Assembly: GCF_945952055.1 (NCBI RefSeq)
Contig: NZ_CAMFHB010000015.1
Location: 1-64,000, forward strand
Direction of reading: 5' to 3'
From: an uncultured Alsobacter sp.
Lineage (GTDB): Bacteria; Pseudomonadota; Alphaproteobacteria; Rhizobiales; Beijerinckiaceae
Length of the DNA: 64,000 nt
Shown here: positions 34,468 to 44,181 of the stretch, one piece after another
How positions within the stretch are numbered: position 1 is the stretch's first letter
How the letters are laid out: each line of letters begins with the position of its first letter
Program-made: the position numbers and the translations under genes
The notes under the pieces: model-generated
Database searches by the model: none
Told to the model about the DNA's origin: nothing
The model's input: only the letters and a program-made list of their open reading frames with translations

Positions 34468-36252
34468 CTAGACCGGGCCGTCCCCGGCATCGTCGGGAGC
34501 CGCGTGCCGCGGCGGGATCGCGTCGTCGCGCTCGAAGCGCCATGACATCTGCGGCTGGGTGCGGAAACCGCCCGCCACCACCAGCTGGTCCGTCCGCCGT
34601 GCCCCCTCCGGGGTCGCGAAAAAGATGCTTTCCTCGAGCTGGATCGGCAACCCGCCCGCGGTGAACGTCCAGCTGGCCCCGCCGGGCAGGTCGAGGCGCA
34701 CGGAAAGACCACCCGAGGACCGCGTCGCCCGGACCAGCGGATGCAGGTGGAACCGCAGGGCATAGGCGTCGCTGCCCGATTGCGCCCGCGACGGATTGAC
34801 GATCGCGATCACGTCGGTGCCGACGAGGCGGCGGCCGCTGGCGCTGAGCACGAGGCGTCGCTGGTGGACGAGGCCCAGCATGGACCGATAGCCGTCGTGG
34901 GACGCCGCGACGCCGACCCCGGCCTCATCGCCGTCCCGCACCACCTCCCGCACCATCGTCACGTCGCTGGGGCCGGCAATGATCGGCGTCCCCAGGACGG
35001 AGCCGAGGCCGTCGCCCTCCAGGAAGCGGCACGACGAGGTGTCGGCGACGGTCAGCGTGGAGTGGGCGGCCGTGCTCCTGGCTAGTGCCCGCCAGCCGTC
35101 CACGCCGGGCGGCGGCGCCCCGCAATTCACCACGATGCGGCCCGGTCCGTCCGAGAACTCGAACGACAGGCAGCCGGCATGGGCCCGCGACGAATAGCCG
35201 GCCGGTGGCGGCGGGCCCGTGTCGACGATCACCGTGGCGGAGCGCGCCGCGAGCCTCTGGTAGCCGGAATACGGGGCGTTCTCGATCGGCTGGGCCCGGG
35301 CATCGGTATAGGCGAGGAGTGTGGCGAGCCGGTCCGGCGGCGTGACGCTCATGCCGTTGAAAAGGGCCAGCGCGCCGTCGCCGTGCCGGAACAGGCGCAG
35401 GGCCGGCATCATCCGGTCGATGGCGCCGACCAGGGCGCGCGGCGGTTCGTGGCCCTGGCTGAGGAAGGCCTGCCGCAGGGGCAGGAGATCGGTGAGCAGG
35501 TCCACCAGCGTCTGCGGATTGCGCCCGACATGGCCGCCGTCACGCAGGATCTGGCGATCCAGCTCCTCGGAGAGCGTGCGCCCGATCCGCCGGATCTGGG
35601 CGGCCGAAGCCCCGGTGCAGACCACGGTATAGGCCAGCGCGATGGCGACCCACAGGCGGTTCTCGCTCGGCGGCAGGGTGCGCAGGGCCCGCGCGAGCCA
35701 CACGGTCTGGCGCCCGATCGAGCGCAGGAAGCGGCGATAGAAGGCGCGGTCGGCGCCATCGAGGATGAGGGGCGATTGCGCCAGCCAGGACATCAGCCGC
35801 CGGGAGGTGACGGCGGGGTCCCAGGCGGGCCCGGTCTGGGATCGCCCGCACTCGGTCATCCAGTCGTCCACCAGCGCGCGCGCGTTGGCACGGGCCAGGG
35901 CCGAGTCCGCGGCACGCAGGTGCCGCAGCCAGCCAAAGCCCATCAGCGCCTCGGACCAGGCCTCGGACGGCGCCAGCGCGCGGAACGGCGAAATGCCCGC
36001 GGTGGCCACCACCTTGCCGGCAAAGGCGAAATAGCCGGCATAGATGTCGTTGGCGACGGTGGGATCGGTGGTGCGCAGGTCCTGGGGCGCGATGACGAGC
36101 CGATCGGGAGAGCCACCGCGCGGGCCGGGGAGCAGGACGCGCAGCGGCGCTCCCGCGATGTGCAGGGCGCGCCGGCCGGCGTGCCGGGCCAGAAGCCAGC
36201 CCAGTCGCCATCGATCTGCGAGCGCGCGCGTCGCCAACCGGTTTACCCCCAT
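34468..36252 (-). CDS. Heparinase II/III family protein
   Basis: A 594-residue protein with an N-terminal alpha/alpha toroid region (for example GYFAFAGKVVATAGISPF, MSWLAQSPLILDGADRAFYRR). The C-terminal heparinase II/III beta domain has YQRLAARSATVIVDTGPPPP, HAGCLSFEFSDGPGRIVVNC and AHSTLTVADTSSCRF. Members cleave acidic polysaccharides, but this Rhizobiales subgroup beside purH and rsmB has no known substrate. No clear signal peptide is present, so a cytoplasmic or atypical location is possible. The start was chosen at MGVNRLATRAL; another in-frame start exists 20 codons upstream. Confidence 0.85.
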   Translation of the reverse strand: MGVNRLATRALADRWRLGWLLARHAGRRALHIAGAPLRVLLPGPRGGSPDRLVIAPQDLRTTDPTVANDIYAGYFAFAGKVVATAGISPFRALAPSEAWSEALMGFGWLRHLRAADSALARANARALVDDWMTECGRSQTGPAWDPAVTSRRLMSWLAQSPLILDGADRAFYRRFLRSIGRQTVWLARALRTLPPSENRLWVAIALAYTVVCTGASAAQIRRIGRTLSEELDRQILRDGGHVGRNPQTLVDLLTDLLPLRQAFLSQGHEPPRALVGAIDRMMPALRLFRHGDGALALFNGMSVTPPDRLATLLAYTDARAQPIENAPYSGYQRLAARSATVIVDTGPPPPAGYSSRAHAGCLSFEFSDGPGRIVVNCGAPPPGVDGWRALARSTAAHSTLTVADTSSCRFLEGDGLGSVLGTPIIAGPSDVTMVREVVRDGDEAGVGVAASHDGYRSMLGLVHQRRLVLSASGRRLVGTDVIAIVNPSRAQSGSDAYALRFHLHPLVRATRSSGGLSVRLDLPGGASWTFTAGGLPIQLEESIFFATPEGARRTDQLVVAGGFRTQPQMSWRFERDDAIPPRHAAPDDAGDGPV

Positions 36253-36338
36253 ACGCGCCAAGCGGCGACAGGCGCGGCCCGCCCCGATGGACCCGCACCC
36301 GCCCCAATTCACCCTGACTTGTGATGGTTAACGGACGT

Positions 36339-37724
36339 TTACCGAACCCGCACCAATCGGGCCGCGAAGAAGCCGTCCAGGCCCGAAAAGCGCGGGTCGG
36401 CATCGGGAAGCATGAACGGCAGCGTCCGCAGGTCGCCCTCAGCGGTGATCGCACCCTCGAGGCCCCCGATCTCGGAGGGATCGACGGGCCGGCGCTCGAC
36501 ACGGTCGTCGCGGGCCAGGAGCCCGCGGATCTGCGCTTCGCCCTCCTCGGGCTCCAGCGAGCAGGTGCAGTAGACGACGCGCCCGCCCACACGGACGAGA
36601 TCGACCGCCTTGGCCAGGAGCCGCGTCTGCAGCGCCGCCAGGCGGAAGACGTCCTGGTCATCCTTGGTCCAGGCCACGTCGGGATGCCGGCGCAGCGTCC
36701 CCGTCGCCGAGCAGGGGGCGTCGAGCAGGACGGCGTCGTACAGGCCGTCACCGGCCATGGCCGTGGCGTCGACGGCCTCGACCTCCACCGACAGGCCGAG
36801 GCGGGCCATGTTCGTCTTCAGGCGTTCCAGCCGCGCCGCCGAGCGATCGACCGCGGTGACGGCGGCCCCGGCCGCGGCCAGCTGCGCCGTCTTTCCGCCC
36901 GGGGCCGCGCAGAGATCGGCGACCTTGTCCCCGGCGCCGACACCGAGGAGCCGCGCCGGCAGGGCCGCCGCCGCATCCTGGACCCACCAGTCGCCCTCCT
37001 GGTAGCCGGGCAGGCTCGGCAGGGGAGCACGGTCCGCCAGGCGCAGCGAGCCCGTCGGCAGGACGAGCCCGCCGAGCTCCGCCGCGCGCCGGTCGCGGAT
37101 GTCGGGCGTTTTGAACGTCAGGTCGAGCGCCGCTTCCGACATGTGCGCGGCGGCGAGCCGGCGGGCCGCATCCTCGCCGTAGGCGGCGGTCCAGCGGCGC
37201 CGGAGCCAGGCCGGCGTGTCGAGGGCGAGGGGGTCGAGCGCCGCCAGGATCGCGTCCCGCTCGCGCCCGACGCGGCGCAGGACGCCGTTGGCGAGCTTCG
37301 TGTAGCGCTGGCCGTGCTTGTCCTCGAGCAGGAGCCGGATGGCCAGGTCGACGGCCGCATGGTCCGGCACGTCCATGAACAGAAGCTGCGCCACGGCGGT
37401 GGCCAGAACCTGGGGCAGCGGTCCGCCCTCGTCGGGCAGCCCGCTCGTCATGCGGTCGAGCAGCACGCGGCGAATGGTCCCGAAGCGCCGCACGGCCGTG
37501 GTCGCGATGGCGCGCACCAGGCCGCGGTCGCGGTCCTCCAGGGCGCGCCCCGGCGGAGAGGCCAGGATCCGGTCCAGCGTATCGTCCAGCGCCTGCCGCT
37601 GTTCGGTGACGGCCGCGAAGACCTCGCCGGCCAGCCGGCGGGCGGGGAGACCCGCGACGTCGGCCGCGGGACGAGGCGCGGCGGAGCGGCTGGGAGAACC
37701 GGGACGGTGGGGCGGACGGGGCAT
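36339..37724 (-). CDS. rsmB: 16S rRNA m5C967 methyltransferase RsmB family
   Basis: A 461-residue SAM-dependent rRNA cytosine-C5 methyltransferase. The N-terminal NusB-like RNA-binding domain has LDDTLDRILASPPGRALEDR and VDLAIRLLLEDKHGQRYTKLANGVLRR. The SAM motif is DLCAAPGGKTAQLAA. The two catalytic cysteines are in LLDAPCSATGTLRRHPD and VVYCTCSLEPEEGE. The start MPRPPHRPGSP lies divergent to the SDHAF4-like gene. Downstream on the same strand is the heparinase-like gene. Confidence 0.92.
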   Translation of the reverse strand: MPRPPHRPGSPSRSAAPRPAADVAGLPARRLAGEVFAAVTEQRQALDDTLDRILASPPGRALEDRDRGLVRAIATTAVRRFGTIRRVLLDRMTSGLPDEGGPLPQVLATAVAQLLFMDVPDHAAVDLAIRLLLEDKHGQRYTKLANGVLRRVGRERDAILAALDPLALDTPAWLRRRWTAAYGEDAARRLAAAHMSEAALDLTFKTPDIRDRRAAELGGLVLPTGSLRLADRAPLPSLPGYQEGDWWVQDAAAALPARLLGVGAGDKVADLCAAPGGKTAQLAAAGAAVTAVDRSAARLERLKTNMARLGLSVEVEAVDATAMAGDGLYDAVLLDAPCSATGTLRRHPDVAWTKDDQDVFRLAALQTRLLAKAVDLVRVGGRVVYCTCSLEPEEGEAQIRGLLARDDRVERRPVDPSEIGGLEGAITAEGDLRTLPFMLPDADPRFSGLDGFFAARLVRVR

Positions 37725-37865
37725 GAGCGATGCGGTCTCCGCGGGCGGGAACGAGGACACGGCCGGGATTTTTCCCGGAGCCGACCGGTTGCCAACCGGC
37801 CTGCGGCCCCCTTTATGAGGGGTCATGGACCGCGCACGAAGGCGGACCCGACCCGGACGAATGAC

Positions 37866-38102
37866 ATGGCGAACGAGACGAAGGACACGGCCGTGGGGGC
37901 CGAATCCACGGCACCCGAGACACCACCCCGCGTTCTCAGCCCGGCCGCGCGCAGGGCGCTGGCCGAAGCCGAGGCCCGCCGTGCGGCCGTGGACGCCCAC
38001 GCCGCCGAGCTCGCCGGCCGGCCCGAGAAGGACGGACGCGGCGGGCTCGAACCCGTGCGCTATGGCGATTGGGAAATCAAGGGGCTGACCAGCGACTTCT
38101 GA
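37866..38102 (+). CDS. Succinate dehydrogenase assembly factor 4-like protein (DUF1674)
   Basis: A 78-residue protein. The C-terminal 30 residues KDGRGGLEPVRYGDWEIKGL-TSDF are the DUF1674/SDHAF4 signature. The N-terminus is low-complexity and Ala/Glu-rich. In mitochondria, SDHAF4 binds the flavinylated SdhA subunit and aids complex II assembly; the same role is inferred here. It is divergent from rsmB and followed by the ProXp gene. Confidence 0.85.
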   Translation: MANETKDTAVGAESTAPETPPRVLSPAARRALAEAEARRAAVDAHAAELAGRPEKDGRGGLEPVRYGDWEIKGLTSDF

Positions 38103-38169
38103 CGCATCGGTTCCATCCCGGGGCCCATTGGTCTAGAAACGCGCCGCACCCATCAGCCACGGTCACGCC

Positions 38170-38721
38170 ATGCCCCTTTCGCCGCAGGACCTCTTCCAAG
38201 CCCTCGACCGCCTGGGGATCGCCTACGAGACCCAGCACCATCCCGCCGTGTTCACGGTGGAGGAAAGCAAGCGGCTGCGGGGCGTTCTGCCCGGCGCCCA
38301 TGTGAAGAACCTTTTCATCAAGGACAAGAAGGGGCGTCTGTTCCTGATCTCGGCCGTGGAGGACACGCGCATCGACCTCAAGCGCGTGCACGAGCTGATC
38401 GGCGGGTCCGGGCGGGTCACCTTCGGCTCGGCGGACCTGCTGCGCGAGGTGCTGGGCGTGGAGCCGGGATCGGTGACGCCCTTCGCCGCCGTCAACGACA
38501 CACAGGGCCGGGTCACGGTGATCCTCGACGCGCGGCTGATGGAGCACGAGCGCATCAACGTGCATCCGCTGGTCAACACCATGACCACCGGCCTGCACCG
38601 CGACGCGCTGCTCGCCTTCCTGCGCTCGACCGGGCACGAGCCCGTCGTGGTGGCCCTGGCGTCGGCCGGGGCGGAAACGACGGAGCCGGAATCGACAGGG
38701 CCAGAATCGACGGGGCACTGA
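38170..38721 (+). CDS. proX: Prolyl-tRNA editing protein (ProXp-ala / YbaK family)
   Basis: A 183-residue trans-editing hydrolase that removes misacylated Ala from tRNA-Pro. The YbaK fold is recognised by YETQHHPAVFTVEES, GAHVKNLFIKDKKGRLFLIS, VTFGSADLLREVLGVEPGSVTPFA and INVHPLVNTMTTGL. The C-terminus carries a short repeated tail (TEPESTG and GPESTGH) coded by an imperfect tandem repeat. It lies on the same strand as the SDHAF4-like gene, 67 bases apart. Confidence 0.88.
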   Translation: MPLSPQDLFQALDRLGIAYETQHHPAVFTVEESKRLRGVLPGAHVKNLFIKDKKGRLFLISAVEDTRIDLKRVHELIGGSGRVTFGSADLLREVLGVEPGSVTPFAAVNDTQGRVTVILDARLMEHERINVHPLVNTMTTGLHRDALLAFLRSTGHEPVVVALASAGAETTEPESTGPESTGH

Positions 38722-38849
38722 GGCGACGATTGCGCTGCGACCCGCCGCGCCCCACATTGGGGGCGACATCGACGAGGGCCTCGACGGCCCGCCATCAGCC
38801 GGGCACAGGACCGCGAAGACCAGCGAGCCGGCCTGAGGAGAACACGACC

Positions 38850-39758
38850 ATGGATCTCGCGCTCAACCCCGCCGGCCAGCCCAGCGGCGACACCCTTGTC
38901 TCCGACACGACGACGGCCGGCTTCCGCCAGGACGTGATGGCCGAGTCGATGAAGCGGCCGGTGCTGGTCGACTTCTGGGCCCCCTGGTGCGGGCCCTGCA
39001 AGCAGCTGACCCCCGTGCTGGAGAAGGTCGTGAAGGCCGCCGGCGGCAAGGTGAAGCTCGTGAAGATGAACATCGACGAGCATCCCCAGATCGCGGGCCA
39101 GCTCGGCATCCAGTCGATCCCCGCGATCATCGCCTTCCAGAACGGCCAGCCCGTGGACGGCTTCATGGGGGCGTTGCCCGAGGGCCAGATCAAGAGCTTC
39201 ATCGAGCGGCTCGTGGGCCCGCTCGGCCCGGGCGCCACGAGCGAGATGATCAAGGAGGCCGAGGGCCTCGTCGCCGCCGGCGACGCCGAGGGCGCCGCGC
39301 AGCTCTATTCCGCCGTGCTGGCGCAGGAGCCCGACAACGCCGCGGCCATCGGGGCGCTGGCCAAGCTTCACGTCGACGCCGGCGACCTCGAGGCGGCGAA
39401 GGAGTTCCTCGCCATGGCGCCGGAGGCCAAGGCCAACGACCCCGCCATCGCCGGCGCGAGGGCCGCGATCGAACTCGCCGAACAGGCGGCCAAGCTGGGC
39501 GACTTCGCCGAACTCGAGGCCAGGCTCGCGGCCAACCCCGCCGATCACCAGACGCGCTTCGACCTGGCGGTGGCGCTGGCGGGCGCCGGCGACCGTGAAA
39601 CCGCGACGGACCACCTGATCGAGATCATCAAGCGCGACCGCACCTGGAACGAGGACGGGGCGCGCAAGCAACTCGTCCAGTTCTTCGACGCCTGGGGTCC
39701 GATGGACGAGATGACGATCGCGGGCCGGCGCAAGCTGTCCGCCGTCCTGTTTCGCTGA
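38850..39758 (+). CDS. Thioredoxin-TPR co-chaperone (YbbN/CnoX family)
   Basis: A 302-residue protein with an N-terminal thioredoxin domain (VDFWAPWCGPCKQLTPVLE, active-site CGPC intact; cis-Pro in IQSIPAIIAF). Two or more TPR-like repeats follow (AAQLYSAVLAQEPDNAAAIGAL, LAANPADHQTRFDLAVALAG). E. coli CnoX has a redox-inactive variant, but alphaproteobacterial members keep CGPC and act as chaperedoxins feeding GroEL. The start follows TGAGGAG. It is first in a same-strand run with the LON-domain and Trm112-like genes. Confidence 0.9.
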   Translation: MDLALNPAGQPSGDTLVSDTTTAGFRQDVMAESMKRPVLVDFWAPWCGPCKQLTPVLEKVVKAAGGKVKLVKMNIDEHPQIAGQLGIQSIPAIIAFQNGQPVDGFMGALPEGQIKSFIERLVGPLGPGATSEMIKEAEGLVAAGDAEGAAQLYSAVLAQEPDNAAAIGALAKLHVDAGDLEAAKEFLAMAPEAKANDPAIAGARAAIELAEQAAKLGDFAELEARLAANPADHQTRFDLAVALAGAGDRETATDHLIEIIKRDRTWNEDGARKQLVQFFDAWGPMDEMTIAGRRKLSAVLFR

Positions 39759-39785
39759 CGACAGCCAGAGGACGGGAGCGACGCG

Positions 39786-40460
39786 ATGAGCATGAACGCC
39801 GTCTATCGCGGACCGGGCGATCTGCCGGGCGTCATTCCCGTCTTTCCGCTTCCCGGCGCCCTGCTGCTGCCGCGCGGCGAGATGCCGCTCAACATCTTCG
39901 AGCCGCGCTACCTCTCGATGGTCGACGACGCCCTCAAGTCGGGGCGGATCATCGGGATGGTCCAGCCCGAGGTCCCGGTCGGCGGCGGCACGCCCAAGGT
40001 GCCGTCCCTGCACGCGGTCGGCTGCGCCGGCCGCATCACCGCGCTCGCCGAGACCGGCGACGGCCGCTATCTCCTGACCCTGACCGGCATCGCCCGATTC
40101 CGGATCGTCGAGGAGCTGCCCTCGCTGACCAGCTACCGCCAGTGCAAGGTGGACTTCGCCGCCTTCCCCGTCGACTTCGAGGCCCGCGCCGGCGAGGACG
40201 CGGTGGATCGTCCCGCCGTGATCCGGACGCTGCGCGACTTCGTCGAGGCCAACAACCTGTCGATCGACTGGAAGGGCATCGACGAGGCCTCGAACGAGGC
40301 GCTCGTGAACGCGCTGGCGATGATGAGCCCCTTCGACGTTCGGGAGAAGCAGGCGCTCCTGGAAGCCCCCGACCTGCGCACCCGCGCCGAGATCCTGATC
40401 GCGATCACCGAGATGGAACTCGCCCGCGGCGACGACGGTTCGGAAACACCGCTGCAGTGA
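39786..40460 (+). CDS. LON substrate-binding-domain protein
   Basis: A 224-residue protein consisting only of the Lon N-terminal (LAN/ASCH-like) domain: [31 protein letters not shown]-type start, [32 protein letters not shown] and [17 protein letters not shown]. The ATPase and protease parts of Lon are absent by design in this family. Function is unknown, probably protein binding. It lies 27 bases after the thioredoxin-TPR gene and 25 bases before the Trm112-like gene, so the three are likely one operon. Confidence 0.9.
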   Translation: MSMNAVYRGPGDLPGVIPVFPLPGALLLPRGEMPLNIFEPRYLSMVDDALKSGRIIGMVQPEVPVGGGTPKVPSLHAVGCAGRITALAETGDGRYLLTLTGIARFRIVEELPSLTSYRQCKVDFAAFPVDFEARAGEDAVDRPAVIRTLRDFVEANNLSIDWKGIDEASNEALVNALAMMSPFDVREKQALLEAPDLRTRAEILIAITEMELARGDDGSETPLQ

Positions 40461-40485
40461 CGGGCGCGTCAGCCCGGAGGCCATC

Positions 40486-40710
40486 ATGACCGAACCCGCC
40501 GTTCCGGCCCGTGCCGACCAGCAGCCCTTTCCGGCGCCGCGCATCGATCCCAAGCTGTTGGAAATCCTCGTCTGCCCGGTGACCCGGGGGCCGCTGGAAT
40601 ACGATGCAGCCCGGCAGGAGCTGGTGAGCCGGTCGGCGAAGCTCGCCTACCCGATCCGCGACGGCATCCCGATCATGCTGCCCGAAGAGGCGCGGCGGCT
40701 CGACGACTGA
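40486..40710 (+). CDS. Trm112 family protein (YcaR-like)
   Basis: A 74-residue protein with the pattern [21 protein letters not shown] and [19 protein letters not shown]. Eukaryotic and archaeal Trm112 activate methyltransferases; the bacterial forms are reduced and have only one Cys of the zinc site, as here. The role in bacteria is not settled. Last gene of the three-gene run. Confidence 0.9.
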   Translation: MTEPAVPARADQQPFPAPRIDPKLLEILVCPVTRGPLEYDAARQELVSRSAKLAYPIRDGIPIMLPEEARRLDD

Positions 40711-40754
40711 CGCGACGGCTGGGCGCATCGGGTCCGGCCCGCTACCATCACGCC

Positions 40755-41939
40755 ATGCGCCGAATCGCTCTCCTCACGGCCCTCGCCGTCGTCGCCACCG
40801 CGGGGTCCGCCGCGGCCCAGTCCGATTTCCGCAGTTGCCTCGCCGGCCTGCGCAGCACCGTCGGCGCGGGCATCTCCGCGCAGACCTGGACCAGCGCGAC
40901 CCAATCCCTCGAGCCCGACATGAAGGTGCTCGACTTCCTCAACGACCAGCCCGAGTTCAAGACGCCCATCTGGGACTATCTCGCCGCCCTGGTCGACGAG
41001 GAGCGGGTGGCGGACGGGAAGGCCATGCTGCGCCAGTGGTCGAGCGCGCTCGCCACCGCCGAGAGCCGCTACGGCGTCGACCGCCACACCATCGTCGCGG
41101 TGTGGGGCGTGGAATCGGACTTCGGCCGCGCCATCGGCAAGCGGCCGCTGGTTCAGTCGCTGGCGACCTTGTCGTGCTACGGCCGGCGGCAGGCCTATTT
41201 CCGCACCGAACTCAACGCCACGCTCAAGATCCTGGATCGCGGCGACGTCGATCCCTCGCATCTCACGGGCTCCTGGGCCGGCGCCTTCGGCCACACGCAG
41301 TTCATGCCCTCGACGTTCCTGCGGCTCGCGGTCGACCTGGACGGCGACGGGCGGCGGGACGTGGTCGATTCCGTCCCCGATGCGCTGGGCTCGACGGCGA
41401 ACTATCTCGACAAGGCCGGCTGGATGTCGGGCCAGACCTGGGGCTTCGAGGTCCGCTTGCCGTCGGGCTTCGATGCCTCGGTTGCGGGCCGGACGAAGAA
41501 GCGGCCCTTCTCGTCCTGGGCCGGCCTGGGCGTTCGCCGGGTCGGCGGCGGGGCACTGCCGGGGGAGGGAACGGCCGGGCTGCTCCTGCCCGCCGGCGCC
41601 CAGGGGCCGGCCTTCCTCGTGACCAAGAACTTCGACGCCATCTACGCCTACAACGCGGCCGAGAGCTACGCGCTGGCGATCGCCCACCTGTCGGACCGGC
41701 TGCGCGGCGCCGGGCCGTTCGCGACGCCCTGGCCCACCAACGACCGCGGCCTGTCGCGCGCGGAGCGGCGCGAGGTCCAGGCCCTGCTCAACCGCCGCGG
41801 CTATGACGTCGGGCAGCCCGATGGCGCCATCGGCACCAAGACGCGCCAGGCCATCGCCGACTGGCAGGCCCGCAACGGGGTCGAGCGGACCGGACGCGCG
41901 TCCGGATCGGTCCTCGACGGACTGCGCGCCGGCCGCTGA
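40755..41939 (+). CDS. Periplasmic lytic murein transglycosylase, MltB type with peptidoglycan-binding domain
   Basis: A 394-residue protein with a signal peptide (RRIALLTALAVVATAGSAAAQ). The transglycosylase domain (SLT_2) has the catalytic Glu in VWGVESDFGRAIGKRPLVQS and further marks SWAGAFGHTQFMPSTFLRLA and LGSTANYLDKAGWMSG. The C-terminal PG_binding_1 domain is at about residues 328-390 (LNRRGYDVGQPDGAIGTKTR). It cuts the MurNAc-GlcNAc bond to anhydro-muropeptides. It is convergent to the flavin reductase gene. Confidence 0.92.
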   Translation: MRRIALLTALAVVATAGSAAAQSDFRSCLAGLRSTVGAGISAQTWTSATQSLEPDMKVLDFLNDQPEFKTPIWDYLAALVDEERVADGKAMLRQWSSALATAESRYGVDRHTIVAVWGVESDFGRAIGKRPLVQSLATLSCYGRRQAYFRTELNATLKILDRGDVDPSHLTGSWAGAFGHTQFMPSTFLRLAVDLDGDGRRDVVDSVPDALGSTANYLDKAGWMSGQTWGFEVRLPSGFDASVAGRTKKRPFSSWAGLGVRRVGGGALPGEGTAGLLLPAGAQGPAFLVTKNFDAIYAYNAAESYALAIAHLSDRLRGAGPFATPWPTNDRGLSRAERREVQALLNRRGYDVGQPDGAIGTKTRQAIADWQARNGVERTGRASGSVLDGLRAGR

Positions 41940-41953
41940 AGCGGCGCGCCGGC

Positions 41954-42478
41954 TCAGGAGCCGTAGCGGCCGTTGCGGTAGAGCAGCGCGGCGAAGCCCG
42001 GCTCCGTGGTCGCCGCCAGCACCTTGCCGATGACGATGGCGTGGGTGTGTCGCTCGATGAGCTCGTCGACCACGCAGTCGAAGACCGCCGAGGCTCCGGC
42101 GAGCGCGGGCGCACCGCTGGCCAGGGTCAGCCAGTCCGCTCCCTCGTAGCGCGCCAGCCCCTTCAGCCCCCCTGCCCCCGAGAACCGCTCGGCCACCGAC
42201 TGCTGGCCGGCGTGCAGGACGTTGACCGTGAAAGCGCCCGAACGCGACAGCACCGGATAGGACGAGCTGGCGCGGTTGAGGCAGACCAGCAGCGTCGGCG
42301 GCTCGGCCGACAGCGAGGACACGGACGTGGCCGTGAAGCCGGTGCGGGCGGCGCCGGACCCTGTCGCGATGACGCTGACGTGGCCCGCCAGCTCGCGCAT
42401 CGCCTGGCGGAAGGAGGCCGGATCGGCGACGGGTTGGGCGGACGCGGGGTGGGCGGAGAACGGCGGGAGATCGAGCAC
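41954..42478 (-). CDS. Flavin reductase (FMN) of the sulfonate operon
   Basis: A 174-residue flavin-reductase-like split-barrel protein: SFRQAMRELAGHVSVIATG, TGFTATSVSSLSAEPPTLLV and FTVNVLHAGQQSVAERFSG are the family marks, with RHTHAIVIGKV near the end. It would supply reduced FMN to the SsuD monooxygenase. The start is a GTG (VLDLPPFS) preceded by TGAGG, 8 bases after the ATPase stop, so it is the last gene of the ssu operon. It belongs to the HpaC/PheA2-like type rather than SsuE. Confidence 0.85.
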   Translation of the reverse strand: MLDLPPFSAHPASAQPVADPASFRQAMRELAGHVSVIATGSGAARTGFTATSVSSLSAEPPTLLVCLNRASSSYPVLSRSGAFTVNVLHAGQQSVAERFSGAGGLKGLARYEGADWLTLASGAPALAGASAVFDCVVDELIERHTHAIVIGKVLAATTEPGFAALLYRNGRYGS

Positions 42479-42486
42479 GGCGAGCC

Positions 42487-43278
42487 TCAGATGTCGTAGT
42501 CGGGGGAGACGGACGGGCCGACGATGCGCCGCAGGATGTCCTCCTCCAGGCGAGCCAGGGTCACCGACCCGCGCCGGCGCGGGCGCGGCACGTCGACGCC
42601 GATGTCGGCGGTCACGCGGCCATCCTCGATCAGCAGGATGCGGTCGGCGAGCGCGAGCGCCTCGCCCACGTCGTGCGTCACCAGCACGGCCGTGAAGCCC
42701 TGGTCCAGCCAGACGCGTTCGAGCAGGGCCTGCATCTCGATGCGGGTCAGGGCGTCGAGCGCGCCGAGCGGCTCGTCCAGCGCCAGGAATCCGGGGCGGC
42801 TCACGAGCGCCCGCGCGAGCGCCACGCGCTGCTTCTGGCCGCCCGAGAGCACCGATGGCCATTCGCCGGCGCGCTGCAGCAGGCCGACCGCCGACAGCGT
42901 CTCGAGGGCCTGCTGCCGGGCCCCCGGCGCCCGGCGGCCGGATCCCAACCCCACCTCGACATTGGCGAGGACGCTCGCCCATGGCAGCAGGCGAGGCTCC
43001 TGAAACATGATGCGGGCCGAGGCGACCCGTCCCGCCTCGGCCGTCAGCGCGACGTCGCCGCCGGTCGGCCGATCGAGGCCCGCGAGGATGCGCAGCAGCG
43101 TGCTCTTGCCGCAGCCGCTGCGCCCCACGATGGCCAGGAACTGTCCCGGGGGGACGGTGAGATCGAGGCCCTTCAGGACCTGGTTGTCGCCGAAGCTGCG
43201 GGTCAGGCCGGCGATGCGGATGGCGACGCCGCGCGGGCCGTGTTCGCGCGCGGCGATGGAGGGTGACGACGCTGGCAT
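42487..43278 (-). CDS. ssuB: Sulfonate ABC-transporter ATPase
   Basis: A 263-residue import ATPase: Walker [12 protein letters not shown]-loop [17 protein letters not shown], signature [15 protein letters not shown], Walker [13 protein letters not shown] and H-loop VTHDVGEAL. The Q-loop RLLPW is characteristic of the nitrate/sulfonate/taurine (SsuB/TauB) group. It powers uptake of aliphatic sulfonates with SsuC and SsuA encoded next to it, and its start is 10 bases after the ssuC stop. Confidence 0.92.
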   Translation of the reverse strand: MPASSPSIAAREHGPRGVAIRIAGLTRSFGDNQVLKGLDLTVPPGQFLAIVGRSGCGKSTLLRILAGLDRPTGGDVALTAEAGRVASARIMFQEPRLLPWASVLANVEVGLGSGRRAPGARQQALETLSAVGLLQRAGEWPSVLSGGQKQRVALARALVSRPGFLALDEPLGALDALTRIEMQALLERVWLDQGFTAVLVTHDVGEALALADRILLIEDGRVTADIGVDVPRPRRRGSVTLARLEEDILRRIVGPSVSPDYDI

Positions 43279-43288
43279 CGGTTGCTCC

Positions 43289-44173
43289 TCAGGAACGCTG
43301 GAAGGCCGGATGCCAGGCGAGGCACAGCCTCTCCAGCACGCGGACCGCGCTGTCGGCGAGCTTGCCGAGCAGGGCGTAGATCAGGATCGCCAGGACGACG
43401 ACGTCGACGAGCATGAACTCGCGCGCGTTCATGGCCATGTAGCCGATGCCGGAATTGGCGGCGATGGTCTCCGCCACGATCAGCGTCAGCCACATGATGC
43501 CGAGCGCGTAGCGCACACCGACGAAGATCGACGGCAGGGCACCGGGCAGGATGATGCGGCGGAAGAGGTCGAAGCGGCCCATGCCGTAGGAGCGCCCCAT
43601 CTCGACGAGTTGCGGATCGACCGTGCGGACGCCGTGGAAGGTGTTGATGTAGATCGGGAAGAAGACACCCAGCGAGGTCAGGAACAGCTTGGCGTCCTCC
43701 TCGATGCCGAACCACAGGATCACCAGCGGGATCAGGGCCAGGTTGGGAATGTTCCTGAGCATCTGGATGGTGGTGTCGGTCAGGCGCTCGGACAGCCGCG
43801 ACAGGCCGTTGGCGAGCCCCAGCGCGAAGGCGAGCGAGCCACCCACGAGGAAGCCGGAGAAGGCCCGCCGCGCGCTCACCGCGATGTTGTCGAGAAGCTG
43901 CGCGTTGAGGATCAGCTTCCAGCCGGCGGCGAGCACGTCGGTCGGCGCGGGAAGGACGCTGGGGGCGATCAGGCCGGCGCGGGCCGCGGCCTGCCAGGCC
44001 GCGAGGAGCGCCAACGGCACGAGCCAGGGGCCGAGCCTGCCCCTCACGGCTCCCGCGAGGACGACGAGAATCGCCTGTCCTCGGCGGACGTCTCCGGCCG
44101 TGCCCGGATCGGAGCCGCGCGGGATGGCGCGGGCCCGGGCCGGGCGGAGGCCTGCGGAAGCGAGATCCGTCAT
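43289..44173 (-). CDS. ssuC: Sulfonate ABC-transporter permease
   Basis: A 294-residue inner-membrane permease with about six helices ([55 protein letters not shown]). The EAA-type loop is [28 protein letters not shown]. The N-terminal 45 residues are longer than usual and Arg/Ala-rich. The start was taken at MTDLASAGL, which has GAGG upstream; a GTG 12 bases upstream would overlap the ssuD stop. It forms the channel with SsuB and SsuA. Confidence 0.92.
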   Translation of the reverse strand: MTDLASAGLRPARARAIPRGSDPGTAGDVRRGQAILVVLAGAVRGRLGPWLVPLALLAAWQAAARAGLIAPSVLPAPTDVLAAGWKLILNAQLLDNIAVSARRAFSGFLVGGSLAFALGLANGLSRLSERLTDTTIQMLRNIPNLALIPLVILWFGIEEDAKLFLTSLGVFFPIYINTFHGVRTVDPQLVEMGRSYGMGRFDLFRRIILPGALPSIFVGVRYALGIMWLTLIVAETIAANSGIGYMAMNAREFMLVDVVVLAILIYALLGKLADSAVRVLERLCLAWHPAFQRS

Positions 44174-44181
44174 GGCGGGCC